Source: Sphingopyxis sp. TUF1
Lineage (GTDB): Bacteria > Pseudomonadota > Alphaproteobacteria > Sphingomonadales > Sphingomonadaceae
Direction of reading: 5' to 3'
DNA: 64,000 bases
NCBI RefSeq assembly: GCF_036687315.1
Contig: NZ_CP144683.1
Location: 1,736,001-1,800,000 of the forward strand
The notes beneath the pieces are model-generated. The model made no database searches, was not told the origin of the DNA, and saw only the letters and a program-made list of their open reading frames with translations. Shown here in pieces: positions 22,059 to 30,340 of the stretch. How positions within the stretch are numbered: the stretch's first letter is position 1; every line of letters starts with the position of its first letter. The position numbers were made by a program, and so were the translations under genes.

Positions 22059-22922
22059 TTATTTCGGCTCCCATTTGGTGTCGGAGGGGAAGGTTTCGTC
22101 CCAGCCCAGCCGGTCCCACGGACCATAAACGGGGTTGGGAAAAAGGAACCAGCCGCGGTCCCACAGCGCGGTCGCCGCAGGGCCGGTGGCGAGTGCCATG
22201 CGGCGGGCGGCAGGCAGCGCCTTGTCGTTGAACTGCTGACTGAAGTCGCCAAGCTGATCACCCGCCATCAGAATCACGCAATATTTCGACGCAATCGCCG
22301 CGCGGCGCGCGTCCTTGCTCGACCCGCTTGCGTCGTCGCCCATCAGGAACAATGTCTCGCCATGCCTGAACTCGCCAAGGCCGGCGGCGCGCAGCGTATC
22401 CTCGCTGCCCTTTGCATTGGCGGCGGTGCGGTTGGTGTTGGCGACGACTGTGATCCCGGCGGCGCGCAGCTTGGCCAGCATGTCGGCGGTCCCCGGCATG
22501 GCAACCGCCTTGCCCGCGCCACTCTTTTCCCACTGGTCCCAGATCTTGGAATCAAAGGCGATGCCCTGCTCGGCAAACCAGCGCATCGACCCCACGTTCC
22601 AGATCAGCGTTTCGTCAGCATCGAACACCGCGGCAAAGGGCTTGTCCCCGCACGGCTCAAACGTCGGCGCGTCCATCGACGCGCCGGGCGCCAGGACGAC
22701 ACTGTCCGTCGGCCGCTCCTTGATTCGCCACACGCCATAATCGGCGATGCGCGCATTGACCCGGCGTACCGCAACGGCGGCCTCGGCCGAGCCATAGAGA
22801 TATTGCAGCGCGACCGGCGGCTTGGCCGGCTCGACAGGAGCGGGCGGCGCCGACGCCATCCCACCGGGGTTCGCGCAGCCCGCCAGGAGCAGGCCGATGG
22901 TCAGGGCCAGCGCGCGTTTCAC
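22059..22922 (-). CDS. Acid phosphatase lipoprotein, class B/C HAD family (e(P4)-like)
   Basis: Predicted lipoprotein of 287 residues with the lipobox LLAGC (Cys16) after a short signal sequence. The HAD phosphatase motif FDADET is at residues 99-104 (nucleophile D100), followed by ANTNR as motif II and [14 protein letters not shown] as the acidic motif IV. The organisation matches the 5'-nucleotidase/e(P4) acid phosphatases that dephosphorylate nucleotides at the cell envelope. The GTG start at 22922 overlaps the subunit A stop as GTGA; the stop abuts the subunit B start. It is thus translationally locked between the two CoA-transferase subunits. Confidence 0.9.
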   Translation of the reverse strand: MKRALALTIGLLLAGCANPGGMASAPPAPVEPAKPPVALQYLYGSAEAAVAVRRVNARIADYGVWRIKERPTDSVVLAPGASMDAPTFEPCGDKPFAAVFDADETLIWNVGSMRWFAEQGIAFDSKIWDQWEKSGAGKAVAMPGTADMLAKLRAAGITVVANTNRTAANAKGSEDTLRAAGLGEFRHGETLFLMGDDASGSSKDARRAAIASKYCVILMAGDQLGDFSQQFNDKALPAARRMALATGPAATALWDRGWFLFPNPVYGPWDRLGWDETFPSDTKWEPK

Positions 22923-23629
22923 GCGGCCTCGCGCGGGCGCACCGTGCGGAATTCGATCTTCTTGTCGTAAGGGGCGCCGACGATCATCCGCTTCACATAG
23001 ATGCCGGGCAGGTGGATACAGTCGGGATCGAGGCTGCCGGTGGGCACGATTTCCTCGACCTCGGCGACGCAGATTTTCGCCGCGGTCGCCATCGGCTGGT
23101 TGAAATTGCGCGCGGTCTTGCGGAAGATCAGATTGCCGCTCTCGTCGGCCTTCCACCCCTTGATGATCGCGAGGTCGGCAAAGATGCCGCGCTCCAGGAT
23201 ATAATCCTGCCCGTCGAAGCTCTTCACTTCCTTGCCCTCGGCAACCAGCGTTCCGACGCCGGTCTTGGTATAGAAGCCCGGAATGCCTGCGCCGCCCGCG
23301 CGGCAGCGCTCGGCAAGCGTGCCCTGCGGGCAGAACTCGACCTCAAGCTCGCCCGCCAGATATTGCCGTTCGAACTCCTTATTCTCACCGACGTAGGAGG
23401 AGATCATCTTCTTGACCTGCTTGGTGCGGAGCAGCTTGCCGAGGCCTTCGCCGTCGATCCCGGCATTGTTGCTCGCGATGGTCAGATCCTTGACCCCCGC
23501 ATCGCGGATCGCGTCGATCAGCCGTTCGGGGATGCCGCACAGGCCAAAGCCCCCCGCGCAAATCTGCATTCCGTCAAACAGCAGGCCGTCGAGGGCGGCG
23601 GCGGCGTCGGGATATTGCTTCTTCCCCAT
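22919..23629 (-). CDS. scoA: 3-oxoacid CoA-transferase subunit A
   Basis: Alpha subunit of the 3-oxoacid CoA-transferase, 236 residues. It shows [18 protein letters not shown], the glycine-rich CoA-binding region ([14 protein letters not shown]) and [15 protein letters not shown]. With subunit B it forms the heterotetrameric enzyme used in ketone-body and polyhydroxybutyrate degradation. It is the first gene of a minus-strand run and diverges from a LysR-type regulator, whose likely operator lies in the 90-base gap. Confidence 0.95.
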   Translation of the reverse strand: MGKKQYPDAAAALDGLLFDGMQICAGGFGLCGIPERLIDAIRDAGVKDLTIASNNAGIDGEGLGKLLRTKQVKKMISSYVGENKEFERQYLAGELEVEFCPQGTLAERCRAGGAGIPGFYTKTGVGTLVAEGKEVKSFDGQDYILERGIFADLAIIKGWKADESGNLIFRKTARNFNQPMATAAKICVAEVEEIVPTGSLDPDCIHLPGIYVKRMIVGAPYDKKIEFRTVRPREAA

Positions 23630-23675
23630 GGGACGGCTCTCCTGAATCGTGTCGCGCGCGACCTTGGCGCATTTG

Positions 23676-23714
23676 ATCCATCAATTCTAATTGTTCGATT
23701 TTTGGATTATGGAT
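23676..23714. promoter_or_regulatory. Candidate LysR-type operator between scoA and the regulator gene
   Basis: The divergent gap is AT-rich against its surroundings and contains a perfect inverted repeat CAATT-CT-AATTG (23682-23693), flanked by ATCCA (23676) and two TGGAT copies (23703 and 23710). LysR-type proteins usually bind such dyads in the intergenic region they share with their targets. Binding is inferred from position and symmetry. Confidence 0.55.
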
Positions 23715-23719
23715 AAATA

Positions 23720-24613
23720 ATGTCTATTAATCGCGTCGCGCTCTATCATCTCGAAACCCTGCTCTGGATCGACCGGCTCGGTACCTTTTCCGCCGCCGCC
23801 GAGCGGCTCAACACGACGCAGCCGACGGTATCGGCGCGGATGCGCGAGCTTGAACAAAGATTGGGAACGCCGCTCTTTCGCCGCGACGGGCGGGCGATGT
23901 CGCTCACGGCTGCCGGACGCAAGCTGGTGCGCGATTGCGATCCGCTGCTGCGCGACATGCAGCTCGCACTGCTCGGCAGCGGCGGCTTTGCCGAGGCAAG
24001 CGGTGTCGTGCGCATCGGCGCGGGTGAGATTGCGGCGGCCAGCTGCCTGCCCGCCTTTGTCGCGCGGCTCAAGGGCGACATGCCCCAGGTTGCGCTGGAA
24101 ATCGAGATCGACCTCACCGCCAACCTGATCCAGCAGCTGCTCACGGGCCGCACCGACATCGCCTTTGCCGCGGGGCCGATCGCGCACCCGGCACTCAAGA
24201 CGCGCCCGATCGGCGAGGTCGAACTGGTGTGGCTTGCCAGCCCCGCGGTGGCGTCGGCATTTGCGGGCGGCGATGCCGGCTTGCCCGTCTGGTCGCTCGC
24301 CAGCCATTCGCCGATCCACGGCCGGATGCGCGAGGCGATCGCCGCGTCGCGCATCGCGCAAAAATCCCTGAACCTCTGCAACAATGCGCGCACGATGATC
24401 GACATCGCAAAGGCGGGCGGCGGCATCGGCATTTTCCCCCGGCCGATGGTGCGCGGTGAGATCTCGGCTGGTGCGCTCGTCGAAATCGCCGCCATGCCTG
24501 CACTGGCGCCCGTCGCTTTCCACGTGGCGATGCGCGTCGCCGATACCGAGCCGCTACTGACACAGATTTTCGAGCGCGCAGCCAAGCTGGACCTCGCCAA
24601 AGCGGCGGTTTGA
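23720..24613 (+). CDS. LysR-family transcriptional regulator
   Basis: Transcription factor of 297 residues with the LysR N-terminal winged helix (FSAAAERLNTTQPTVSARMRELEQ, residues about 22-46) and a periplasmic-binding-protein-like effector domain from about residue 90. It diverges from the CoA-transferase operon, so it most likely controls that operon in response to a short-chain acid or CoA-linked metabolite. This role is inferred from arrangement. Transcription runs into a two-hairpin element at 24643 that may act as a terminator. Confidence 0.92.
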   Translation: MSINRVALYHLETLLWIDRLGTFSAAAERLNTTQPTVSARMRELEQRLGTPLFRRDGRAMSLTAAGRKLVRDCDPLLRDMQLALLGSGGFAEASGVVRIGAGEIAAASCLPAFVARLKGDMPQVALEIEIDLTANLIQQLLTGRTDIAFAAGPIAHPALKTRPIGEVELVWLASPAVASAFAGGDAGLPVWSLASHSPIHGRMREAIAASRIAQKSLNLCNNARTMIDIAKAGGGIGIFPRPMVRGEISAGALVEIAAMPALAPVAFHVAMRVADTEPLLTQIFERAAKLDLAKAAV

Positions 24614-24642
24614 CCGAACGGCCCCTACCGACCAGAAAATGT

Positions 24643-24732
24643 CGTCGCCCCCGCGAAGGCGGGGGCCGCTGTCGGTTTACGTAGCGACGCGGGAAAAGGC
24701 CGAAGGCGGCCCCCGCCTTCGCGGGGGCGACG
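24643..24732. repeat. GC-rich two-hairpin palindromic element, copy 2
   Basis: Perfect 27-base inverted arms identical to those at 18330 (left begins CGTCGCCCCCGCGAAGG). The 36-base spacer contains TTTACGTAGCGACGC, sharing the CGTAGC core of the other copies. It lies between the convergent LysR and HAD genes. Confidence 0.93.
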
Positions 24733-24772
24733 GTCAACTGGAATGACCGCTATCAAAAAAAGGGCCGCCAAT

Positions 24773-25423
24773 TCAGGGCAATTCCACCCCCAGCATCGCC
24801 GACAGGTCGGCGAGCGCCTGTTCGCCGCTCGTCACCTTGATCGCGTGCATCCCCAGCTGGCTCGCCGGTTTGCAATTGATGCCGAGGTCGTCGAGATAGA
24901 TGCAGGTCGCGGGCTCCGCCCCCAGAGCCTCGCACATCATTTCATAGATTCGCGGGTCGGGTTTGCGCACGCCGACCTTGCTCGATTCGATGACATGGTC
25001 GAACCGCGCCATGATCGCCGCGACCTCGGCGGCAAGGTCTTCGCTGCGCGCCATCCCGGCGCCTTTGCCCGACGGCACATTGTTGGTGATGCAGGCAATG
25101 CCAAAGTCGCGCGCCTTCAGCGTATCGAGCGCCGCGACCATCGCCGGACGCACTGCGCCCGCGAGCACCGCCAGCACCGCCTCGCCCTCCAGTTCATGCC
25201 CCATCGCGCGCGCCTCGGCCGCGAACAGGCTGTCGAACGCCGCCGCGTCGATCTCGGCGCGCTCGAAACGGGCCCAGGCATTGCCGTCGGGGTCTGCGGC
25301 GTTGACGCGGCGAATGAAATCGCGCGGCAGCCCGCGCTCCTCCTCCAGCCGGTTGAAGGCTTCGAAGGGCGAGGCGGTGATAACGCCGCCGAAATCGAAG
25401 ATGACATGCGTGTATCGAGACAT
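24773..25423 (-). CDS. HAD-superfamily hydrolase (subfamily IA)
   Basis: Haloacid-dehalogenase-like hydrolase of 216 residues. Motif I is IFDFGGVIT with the nucleophile Asp, motif II is CITNNVPSG, motif III Lys is in KVGVRKPDPRIYE, and motif IV is YLDDLGINCKPA. The DFGGV variant and the length resemble the phosphatase-like domain found in ACAD10 and epoxide hydrolase N-termini. The start at 25423 (MSRYTHVIFDFGGV) is chosen because upstream residues in the same frame are low-complexity antisense of the next gene. Substrate unknown. Confidence 0.88.
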   Translation of the reverse strand: MSRYTHVIFDFGGVITASPFEAFNRLEEERGLPRDFIRRVNAADPDGNAWARFERAEIDAAAFDSLFAAEARAMGHELEGEAVLAVLAGAVRPAMVAALDTLKARDFGIACITNNVPSGKGAGMARSEDLAAEVAAIMARFDHVIESSKVGVRKPDPRIYEMMCEALGAEPATCIYLDDLGINCKPASQLGMHAIKVTSGEQALADLSAMLGVELP

Positions 25424-25479
25424 GCCGCGGCTAGAGCGCAGATTGACGTTAACGTCAATCAGACCCTGCGCGCCCGAAG

Positions 25480-25872
25480 CTATTTCACGCGCGTGCCCGA
25501 CCAGCTCGCATCCTCGATCGTCAGGTCGAGCCGGTCGGGCGAGCGCACGGTATCGAGAAGGAATACCGACGGCCCGCTCGCCGCAAGGATCGCGTCCATC
25601 GCCTTTTCGAGCGCGATGGTGACGGTCGGGAGGCGCGAATAGTCCGACTTGATCTCGACCGTGTTCGGCCCCGTTCGCGTCACGGTGATCGTGACCCCGC
25701 TTTTCGAAGCGCCGCGCGCATCGGAAATAACGTCGCCCTTGTAAGTGCCCGCGACGCGGTCGGCGAGGTCGGCCTTGCGTGCCGCAGCCGCCTTCGGCGT
25801 TTCGGCAAGTACGCCGCCGGCAGGCAGCGACAGCGCGATGGTCATGGCAGCAACAAGGGAACGCAGCATCAT
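25480..25872 (-). CDS. Small secreted protein, function unknown
   Basis: A 130-residue protein with a clear signal peptide (LVAAMTIALSLPAGGVLAE). The mature part is about 105 residues and contains GTYKGDVISDARG and VTVTRTGPNTVEIKSDYSR-like beta-strand pattern, suggesting a small beta-rich periplasmic domain. No family was recognised. Two adjacent ATG codons could start it; the second (25869) is better spaced from AAGG. Confidence 0.75.
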   Translation of the reverse strand: MMLRSLVAAMTIALSLPAGGVLAETPKAAAARKADLADRVAGTYKGDVISDARGASKSGVTITVTRTGPNTVEIKSDYSRLPTVTIALEKAMDAILAASGPSVFLLDTVRSPDRLDLTIEDASWSGTRVK

Positions 25873-25916
25873 CGATCCTTTCGTGCGGCGGGGAAACGGA
25901 CTGCCCTGTGCGACCC

Positions 25917-27020
25917 TTATGGAACGATAACGATCCCTTTTTTGGGGTCGGTCCGTCCTGCGAGCATTTCCCGATAGGCGGCAAGCGCCGCGTCGCCGCC
26001 GCTGCGCTTATCGACCGAAGTCAGCCGCGGCGCAACGTCCATGAAGGCGAGCCATGCTTCGGCGATCTTCTCCCCGAACGCCGCGCCGCCCCAGTCGGCG
26101 ATGCGCTTCTGGCTGCGTCCGGGCGCGAAAAAGCCCTGCCGCTGGGGACCGGGCAGTCCCTCGACGTCGGCCTGCGCATCCCAATGCGATTTGCCGACGA
26201 CGATTGAGGCCTTGAGGTTGTTTCCGAAATGGCTGTGCACGACGCGCGTCACCGCGCCGTTGCCGGCCATGTCGACCAGCGCCGCGGGCGTTGCAGCGTT
26301 CAATGTCATGATCTGGTCATAGCTGATGACGCGGTCGTAGATGCCTTGCGCCGCGAGTGCATCGACATTGGCCGCGCTGGTCAGACCGATCGTCTCGGGC
26401 CGGTCGGCGCGCCGCTTGAGCGAAAAGCCGAGTCCGACCGCAGTCTTGCTCGACGCGCTGGCGATCAAAATTTGCTGGACGCCATAATCGCCCTCGTCCT
26501 CGAACTGGTCGGCGATCAGCCAGCCGGTCAGGAACAGCGGGCGGAACACCGGCCAATAATCATGGTCGGCGGCGCGATAGTCGGGCAGCGCCGCGATCCG
26601 CTGATACTGGTTATAGATGGGGGGCAGGGTGGTGCGGCGCGGCGTTACGTCGATGAAACCACCGGGCCCGGCCTTGCCCACGGTCAGCACCGCGTCGCTC
26701 GCCATCGGATAATAGCCATAGAGGCGGTCGCCGACCGCGACGCCCTCGGCCGCGCTTTCGGTCACCGTCGCGAACCCCCACACCGGCAGGCGGCCGGGGC
26801 CGCCGGGCTCCGAAAAGAAATCCCAATAGCCCTGGTCGTTGCCGAACAGGCCCGCAGGCTTTCCGAACACGGCATAGGTGATGTTGTTCGCAGTCATCGC
26901 ATAGCTGTCCAGATGCACGCGCACCTGACCCGGCGCGAGCGGCGCGGCCGTTTCCTCGACCAATCGGGCTTGCGTAATATCATCGCGATCGATGTCGATC
27001 GCCCAGCTCGTTGAGCTCAT
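25917..27020 (-). CDS. DUF2855 family protein
   Basis: Protein of 367 residues whose plan resembles a medium-chain reductase: an N-terminal GroES-like part (GQVRVHLDSYAMTANNITYAV) and a later segment in which ILIASASSKTAVGLGF replaces the usual Rossmann glycine motif. The family is uncharacterised; its members are annotated as DUF2855. Cofactor binding is inferred, not shown. It precedes the VIT gene's 3' end by 87 bases on the same strand; the two may or may not be co-transcribed. Confidence 0.88.
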   Translation of the reverse strand: MSSTSWAIDIDRDDITQARLVEETAAPLAPGQVRVHLDSYAMTANNITYAVFGKPAGLFGNDQGYWDFFSEPGGPGRLPVWGFATVTESAAEGVAVGDRLYGYYPMASDAVLTVGKAGPGGFIDVTPRRTTLPPIYNQYQRIAALPDYRAADHDYWPVFRPLFLTGWLIADQFEDEGDYGVQQILIASASSKTAVGLGFSLKRRADRPETIGLTSAANVDALAAQGIYDRVISYDQIMTLNAATPAALVDMAGNGAVTRVVHSHFGNNLKASIVVGKSHWDAQADVEGLPGPQRQGFFAPGRSQKRIADWGGAAFGEKIAEAWLAFMDVAPRLTSVDKRSGGDAALAAYREMLAGRTDPKKGIVIVP

Positions 27021-27107
27021 TTCGGACCCCTCCGATAGATTTGCCCACGGGCGCGGGCCGGTCGCCAGTCATACAGATGGGGGCGCCGCTGGCAATCGCA
27101 GCTGGCC

Positions 27108-27797
27108 TCAACCCACTGTCGTGCCCATCAGCGATCCGATCGCGATCGTCGCCGCCATTGCAAAGGCGCCCCAAAAGGTCACGCGGACGACCGCGCGCAC
27201 CATCGGCGCCTGCCCCGCCCACGCGCCCAGCGCGCCGAGTATCGCAAGGAAGACGAGCGACGCCGCCGACACCGTCCAGGGCAGCGATGAACCGCGGTCG
27301 AGCAGCACTGTCGCGAGCGGCAGCGCCGCGCCGACCGAAAAGCTCGCCGCCGATGCGGCTGCCGCCTGGATCGGCCGCGCCGCGGTCACCGCGCTCATCC
27401 CTAGCTCGTCGCGCAAATGCGTGTCGAGCGCGTCGTGTGCGGTCAATTGCACCGCAACCTGTTCGGCGAGCGGCCGGTCGAGCCCGCGCGCCTCATAGAT
27501 TTGCGTCAGCTCTTCCAGCTCGAACTCGGGATCGGCGGCAAGGTGGCGCTTCTCCAGCTCGACATCGGCCTTTTCGGCGTCGCCCTGCGAGCTGACCGAA
27601 ACATATTCGCCCGCCGCCATCGACATCGCGCCCGCGACCAGCCCGGCGCTGCCGGTGATCAGGATCGACGCCTGCGACGCGCCGGCCGCCGCCACGCCGG
27701 CGATCAGACTGGCGGTCGATACGATGCCGTCATTTGCCCCCAGGATCGCGGCGCGCAGCCAGCTGATCCGCGTGACGCTATGCGTTTCCTCGTGCAC
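27108..27797 (-). CDS. VIT1/CCC1 family iron/manganese transporter
   Basis: Membrane protein of 229 residues related to vacuolar iron transporters, which move Fe2+ or Mn2+ in exchange for protons. The signature AAILGANDGIVSTASLIAGVAAAG in the first helix and AGAMSMAAGEYVSVSSQGDAEKADV after the second are characteristic, and three more hydrophobic helices follow the cytoplasmic metal-binding domain. The GTG at 27797 has GGGAG 6 bases upstream; a TTG two codons earlier would touch that site. Confidence 0.9.
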   Translation of the reverse strand: MHEETHSVTRISWLRAAILGANDGIVSTASLIAGVAAAGASQASILITGSAGLVAGAMSMAAGEYVSVSSQGDAEKADVELEKRHLAADPEFELEELTQIYEARGLDRPLAEQVAVQLTAHDALDTHLRDELGMSAVTAARPIQAAAASAASFSVGAALPLATVLLDRGSSLPWTVSAASLVFLAILGALGAWAGQAPMVRAVVRVTFWGAFAMAATIAIGSLMGTTVG

Positions 27798-27807
27798 GAC
27801 CAACTCC

Positions 27808-28200
27808 CTACCAGAAACGGATGACGCCGAATTGGTCGAACAGCGCTTCGTTCGAAATCAACGTCAACTCTTCGATTTGCGCCTGCGCGATCAGCATGCG
27901 GTCAAAAGGATCGCGGTGCGGTATCTGCAACGCGCCCGCCAGCCGGGCGTGGTCGGCTGTCAGCGGCAAGGATTCGAAATCGTCTTTGGCGATTTCGTCG
28001 GAGAATTCGAGTGCATGGGCTCGTGCAAAATCGAGTTTTCCGACGCGATGTTTCTGTGCGATTTCAAAGGCTGAAATCGCCGATGCATAGATCGGCGCAT
28101 CTCGTTGTTGCAGGAGGTTCTTGACCCGGGACGGCAGCACGTCCGGTGAGTAGGTGGCCCACAACAAGCTGTGGGTATCGAGCAAATATCCCTCGCTCAC
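27808..28200 (-). CDS. VapC-like PIN-domain toxin
   Basis: PIN-domain ribonuclease of 130 residues, toxin half of a type II toxin-antitoxin pair. Conserved acidic residues are visible in LLDTHSLLW (D8), ISAFEIAQK and HRDPFDRML, the usual metal-binding set, so the nuclease site looks intact. The GTG start overlaps the antitoxin stop codon as GTGA. The downstream neighbour is the VIT transporter gene. The subgroup with DTHxLLW is commonly paired with Phd/YefM-type antitoxins, as here. Confidence 0.92.
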   Translation of the reverse strand: MSEGYLLDTHSLLWATYSPDVLPSRVKNLLQQRDAPIYASAISAFEIAQKHRVGKLDFARAHALEFSDEIAKDDFESLPLTADHARLAGALQIPHRDPFDRMLIAQAQIEELTLISNEALFDQFGVIRFW

Positions 28201-28475
28201 AGCTTGTCGTCAGGGTCGTCGGCGTCGCAATTCCACAACGCGAGATCTTCTTCGGGCAGCGGATCCCAGAACCCATCTTCCAGGGGATCCTTGCCCGGTG
28301 GGATCATGTGCGCAAGACGGCCGAGTTGCCGCTTTGGCTTCACCACATCCTTCACCGGCATCAGCTTCACCACCGGTTCCTTGCCGCGCGCGATCGTCAC
28401 CTCTTCTCCCGCGAGGACGCGGGCGATCAGGCGCGACAAGTGCGTCTTGGCTTCATGGATGGTGACGATAGTCAT
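28197..28475 (-). CDS. Phd/YefM-family antitoxin
   Basis: Antitoxin of 92 residues. The N-terminal DNA-binding fold is recognised by VTIHEAKTHLSRLIARVLAGEEVTI and RGKEPVVKLMPV; the acidic C-terminal tail (EEDLALWNCDADDPDDKL) is expected to wrap the toxin. It is encoded first, overlapping the toxin by 4 bases, the classic order for coordinated expression. No strong ribosome site is present. The operator at 28486-28506 directly abuts the start, which points to autorepression. Confidence 0.9.
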   Translation of the reverse strand: MTIVTIHEAKTHLSRLIARVLAGEEVTIARGKEPVVKLMPVKDVVKPKRQLGRLAHMIPPGKDPLEDGFWDPLPEEDLALWNCDADDPDDKL

Positions 28476-28485
28476 AGCAGGAAAT

Positions 28486-28506
28486 TTAGCTAAGCCGATT
28501 AGCTAA
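28486..28506. promoter_or_regulatory. Twin-palindrome operator of the toxin-antitoxin pair
   Basis: Two identical 8-base palindromes TTAGCTAA (28486-28493 and 28499-28506) are spaced by GCCGA, giving a 13-base period, just over one helical turn. They begin 10 bases upstream of the antitoxin start in a locally AT-rich stretch. Phd-type antitoxins bind tandem palindromes at this position. Confidence 0.75.
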
Positions 28507-28507
28507 G

Positions 28508-29428
28508 TCAATATTGCAGCTGCAATCCCGGCCGGGCCCAGCGCGTCTTCACCAGCCGCCCCGTCCCCGACAGGGTGATATAGGCGTCCTGCCGGTCGGG
28601 ACCGCCAAAGGCGATGTTGGTCGTGAAAATATCGTCGGTCGCGACGAATTCGACCAGCTCGCCCGCGGGCGACACGACGCTGATCCCGCATTCGCCGATC
28701 GTCGCGACGGCGATATTGCCGTTCGCCTCCATCGCGAGGCTGTCGAAGAATTTATAGCCCGCGGGGCGATAAAGCGGAATGCCCGGGCCGCCCGGCCCCG
28801 CCGCATCGTCGACCTTGCCCGGCGCGACGATGTTGAACTGGGTCAGGCGGCAGGTGTAGGTTTCGGCGGCATAAAGCCTGCTCCCGTCGGGCGAAAGGCC
28901 GATACCGTTGGGGTTATAGCTCGGGAAGATCACTTCCTCGATGAAACTGCCGTCGGCCTTGGCATAGAAGATGCCGACGATGTCGTGGCAGCGCTTGGCA
29001 TAATCGACCTTGCCATGGTCGGTGAACCAGAAGCCGCCATGGCCGTCGAACATCAGGTCGTTGGGTCCGCGCAGGCTCACGCCATGGTCACCCGATTGGT
29101 AGAGAGTTTCGACCGCGCCCGTCTCGATGTCGATGCGCTCGATCCGCCCGCCCGAATAATCGTCGGCGATGCCATGCGGCGCCAGATAGCCGTTCGATTC
29201 GACATATTCGAAACCGCCATTGTTGCAGCAATAGAGTTTGCCGTCGGGGCCGAAGGCGAGGCCGTTGGGGCCGCCGCCGGGGGTCGCGATCACCTCCTTG
29301 CGCCCGCCGGGCCAACAGCGCGTGATCCGCCCTGCGGCGATTTCGGTGACGATGACGCTGCCGTCGTCCATCACCACCGGCGCTTCGGGAAAGCGCAATC
29401 CGTCGGCGATCAGTTCAAACTCGGCCAT
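28508..29428 (-). CDS. SMP-30/gluconolactonase family protein
   Basis: Six-bladed beta-propeller hydrolase of 306 residues in the SMP-30/gluconolactonase/LRE family, typically a Ca2+- or Zn2+-dependent lactonase. Motifs include LRFPEAPVVMDDGSVIVTEI with the first metal-ligand Glu, GGGPNGLAFGPDGKLYCCNN, LRGPNDLMFDGHGGFWFTDHG and NPNGIGLSPDGSRLYAAET. GAGGAGAGGAT precedes the ATG at 29428. The gene ends two bases after the toxin-antitoxin operator. The substrate is not known. Confidence 0.9.
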   Translation of the reverse strand: MAEFELIADGLRFPEAPVVMDDGSVIVTEIAAGRITRCWPGGRKEVIATPGGGPNGLAFGPDGKLYCCNNGGFEYVESNGYLAPHGIADDYSGGRIERIDIETGAVETLYQSGDHGVSLRGPNDLMFDGHGGFWFTDHGKVDYAKRCHDIVGIFYAKADGSFIEEVIFPSYNPNGIGLSPDGSRLYAAETYTCRLTQFNIVAPGKVDDAAGPGGPGIPLYRPAGYKFFDSLAMEANGNIAVATIGECGISVVSPAGELVEFVATDDIFTTNIAFGGPDRQDAYITLSGTGRLVKTRWARPGLQLQY

Positions 29429-29461
29429 ATCCTCTCCTCTTCCCTCGCTTATACCTACCCC

Positions 29462-29550
29462 GTCACCCCGGGCTTGATCCGGGGTCCCGCTTGAATTCGA
29501 AGCCGGTCGACGCCTCGAAAAGCGGGATCCCGGATCAAGTCCGGGATGAC
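29462..29550. repeat. Two-hairpin palindromic element between SMP-30 and the oxygenase
   Basis: Inverted 29-base arms with mismatches: the left runs from GTCACCCCGGGCTTGATCC, the right ends GGATCAAGTCCGGGATGAC. Each arm also folds alone (CCCCGG-GCTTGAT-CCGGGG and TCCCGG-ATCAAGT-CCGGGA). The centre is 31 bases. It fills most of the divergent gap between two genes. Confidence 0.88.
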
Positions 29551-29602
29551 GAAGGGGTGCGTCTCGCTTGCTCTTCGCTATCCGCTGTGCTTTGCGGCCA
29601 TC

Positions 29603-30202
29603 ATGCCCGTTCGCACGCTCTTCGCCAGTACTTTCTACGAAGCCGACATCGGTACACACGACGTGCTCGATGCGCTGGAGGAAAGCTGCCGCCTGTTCGC
29701 CGAGGAGGATGGCGCCGGGAGGGCATGGAGCCGCGAGCATGGCTATAAAGGCTATACCAGCTACGCCAGCCTCGGCGACCTGCCCGAACGCGACCCGGCC
29801 TTTTACGATCTGAAGAGACTGCTCGACAAGCAAGTGAAGGCCTTTGCGGGGGCGTGCCACTTCGACCTCGCCAAACCCCTCAAGCTCGACAGTCTGTGGG
29901 TCAACATCCTGAAACCCGGCGGCACGCACAGCGGCCACATCCATCCGCATTCCATCGTCTCGGGCACCTTCTATGTCGCCGTCCCGCCGGGATCGGGTGC
30001 GCTCAAGCTCGAAGACCCGCGCCTGCCGATGCTCATGGCGGCGCCGGGGCGCACCGACGATGCGCCCGAACATCTGCGTCCCTTCGTCTACGCGCAGCCC
30101 GCCGCGGGCCGCGTCTTCCTGTGGGAAAGCTGGCTGCGGCATGAGGTGATGCCGCATTCGGGCAGGGGCGAACGGATCAGCATCAGCTTTAACTATCGCT
30201 GA
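29603..30202 (+). CDS. Putative 2-oxoglutarate/Fe(II) oxygenase-like protein (TIGR02466 type)
   Basis: Protein of 199 residues resembling the TIGR02466 group of putative 2OG-Fe(II) oxygenases. Candidate metal ligands are in the strand THSGHIHPHSIVSGTFYV and in RHEVMPHSGRGERISISFNYR, where the second His and the late Arg would bind iron and 2-oxoglutarate. The dPR segment LKLEDPRLP is also typical. The reaction is unknown. The ATG at 29603 is taken because the frame upstream runs through the palindromic element. Confidence 0.8.
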   Translation: MPVRTLFASTFYEADIGTHDVLDALEESCRLFAEEDGAGRAWSREHGYKGYTSYASLGDLPERDPAFYDLKRLLDKQVKAFAGACHFDLAKPLKLDSLWVNILKPGGTHSGHIHPHSIVSGTFYVAVPPGSGALKLEDPRLPMLMAAPGRTDDAPEHLRPFVYAQPAAGRVFLWESWLRHEVMPHSGRGERISISFNYR

Positions 30203-30223
30203 GCCGATCCTATATCGCGCTCC

Positions 30224-30317
30224 GTCATTGCGAGCGAAGCGAAGCAATCTCCAGCTATCGACCTTGGCTATGGTTGATAGCTGGAGATTGCCGCGTCGCT
30301 TTGCTCCTCGCAATGAC
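30224..30317. repeat. Two-arm palindromic element upstream of gabD
   Basis: The left arm begins GTCATTGCGAGCGAAGCGAA and the right arm ends TTTGCTCCTCGCAATGAC; inner arms CAATCTCCAGCTATC and GATAGCTGGAGATTG are exact. The unit occupies the gap between the oxygenase-like gene and the aldehyde dehydrogenase gene, both on the plus strand, and may terminate the first. Confidence 0.88.
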
Positions 30318-30340
30318 AGGATCAAAACGGAGCCCTACAA

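Noticed and set aside
18330-24732. Direct or inverted repeats as a possible CRISPR array
   Set aside because: The repeats are thousands of bases apart with no regular spacers and no cas genes; they are two-hairpin elements.
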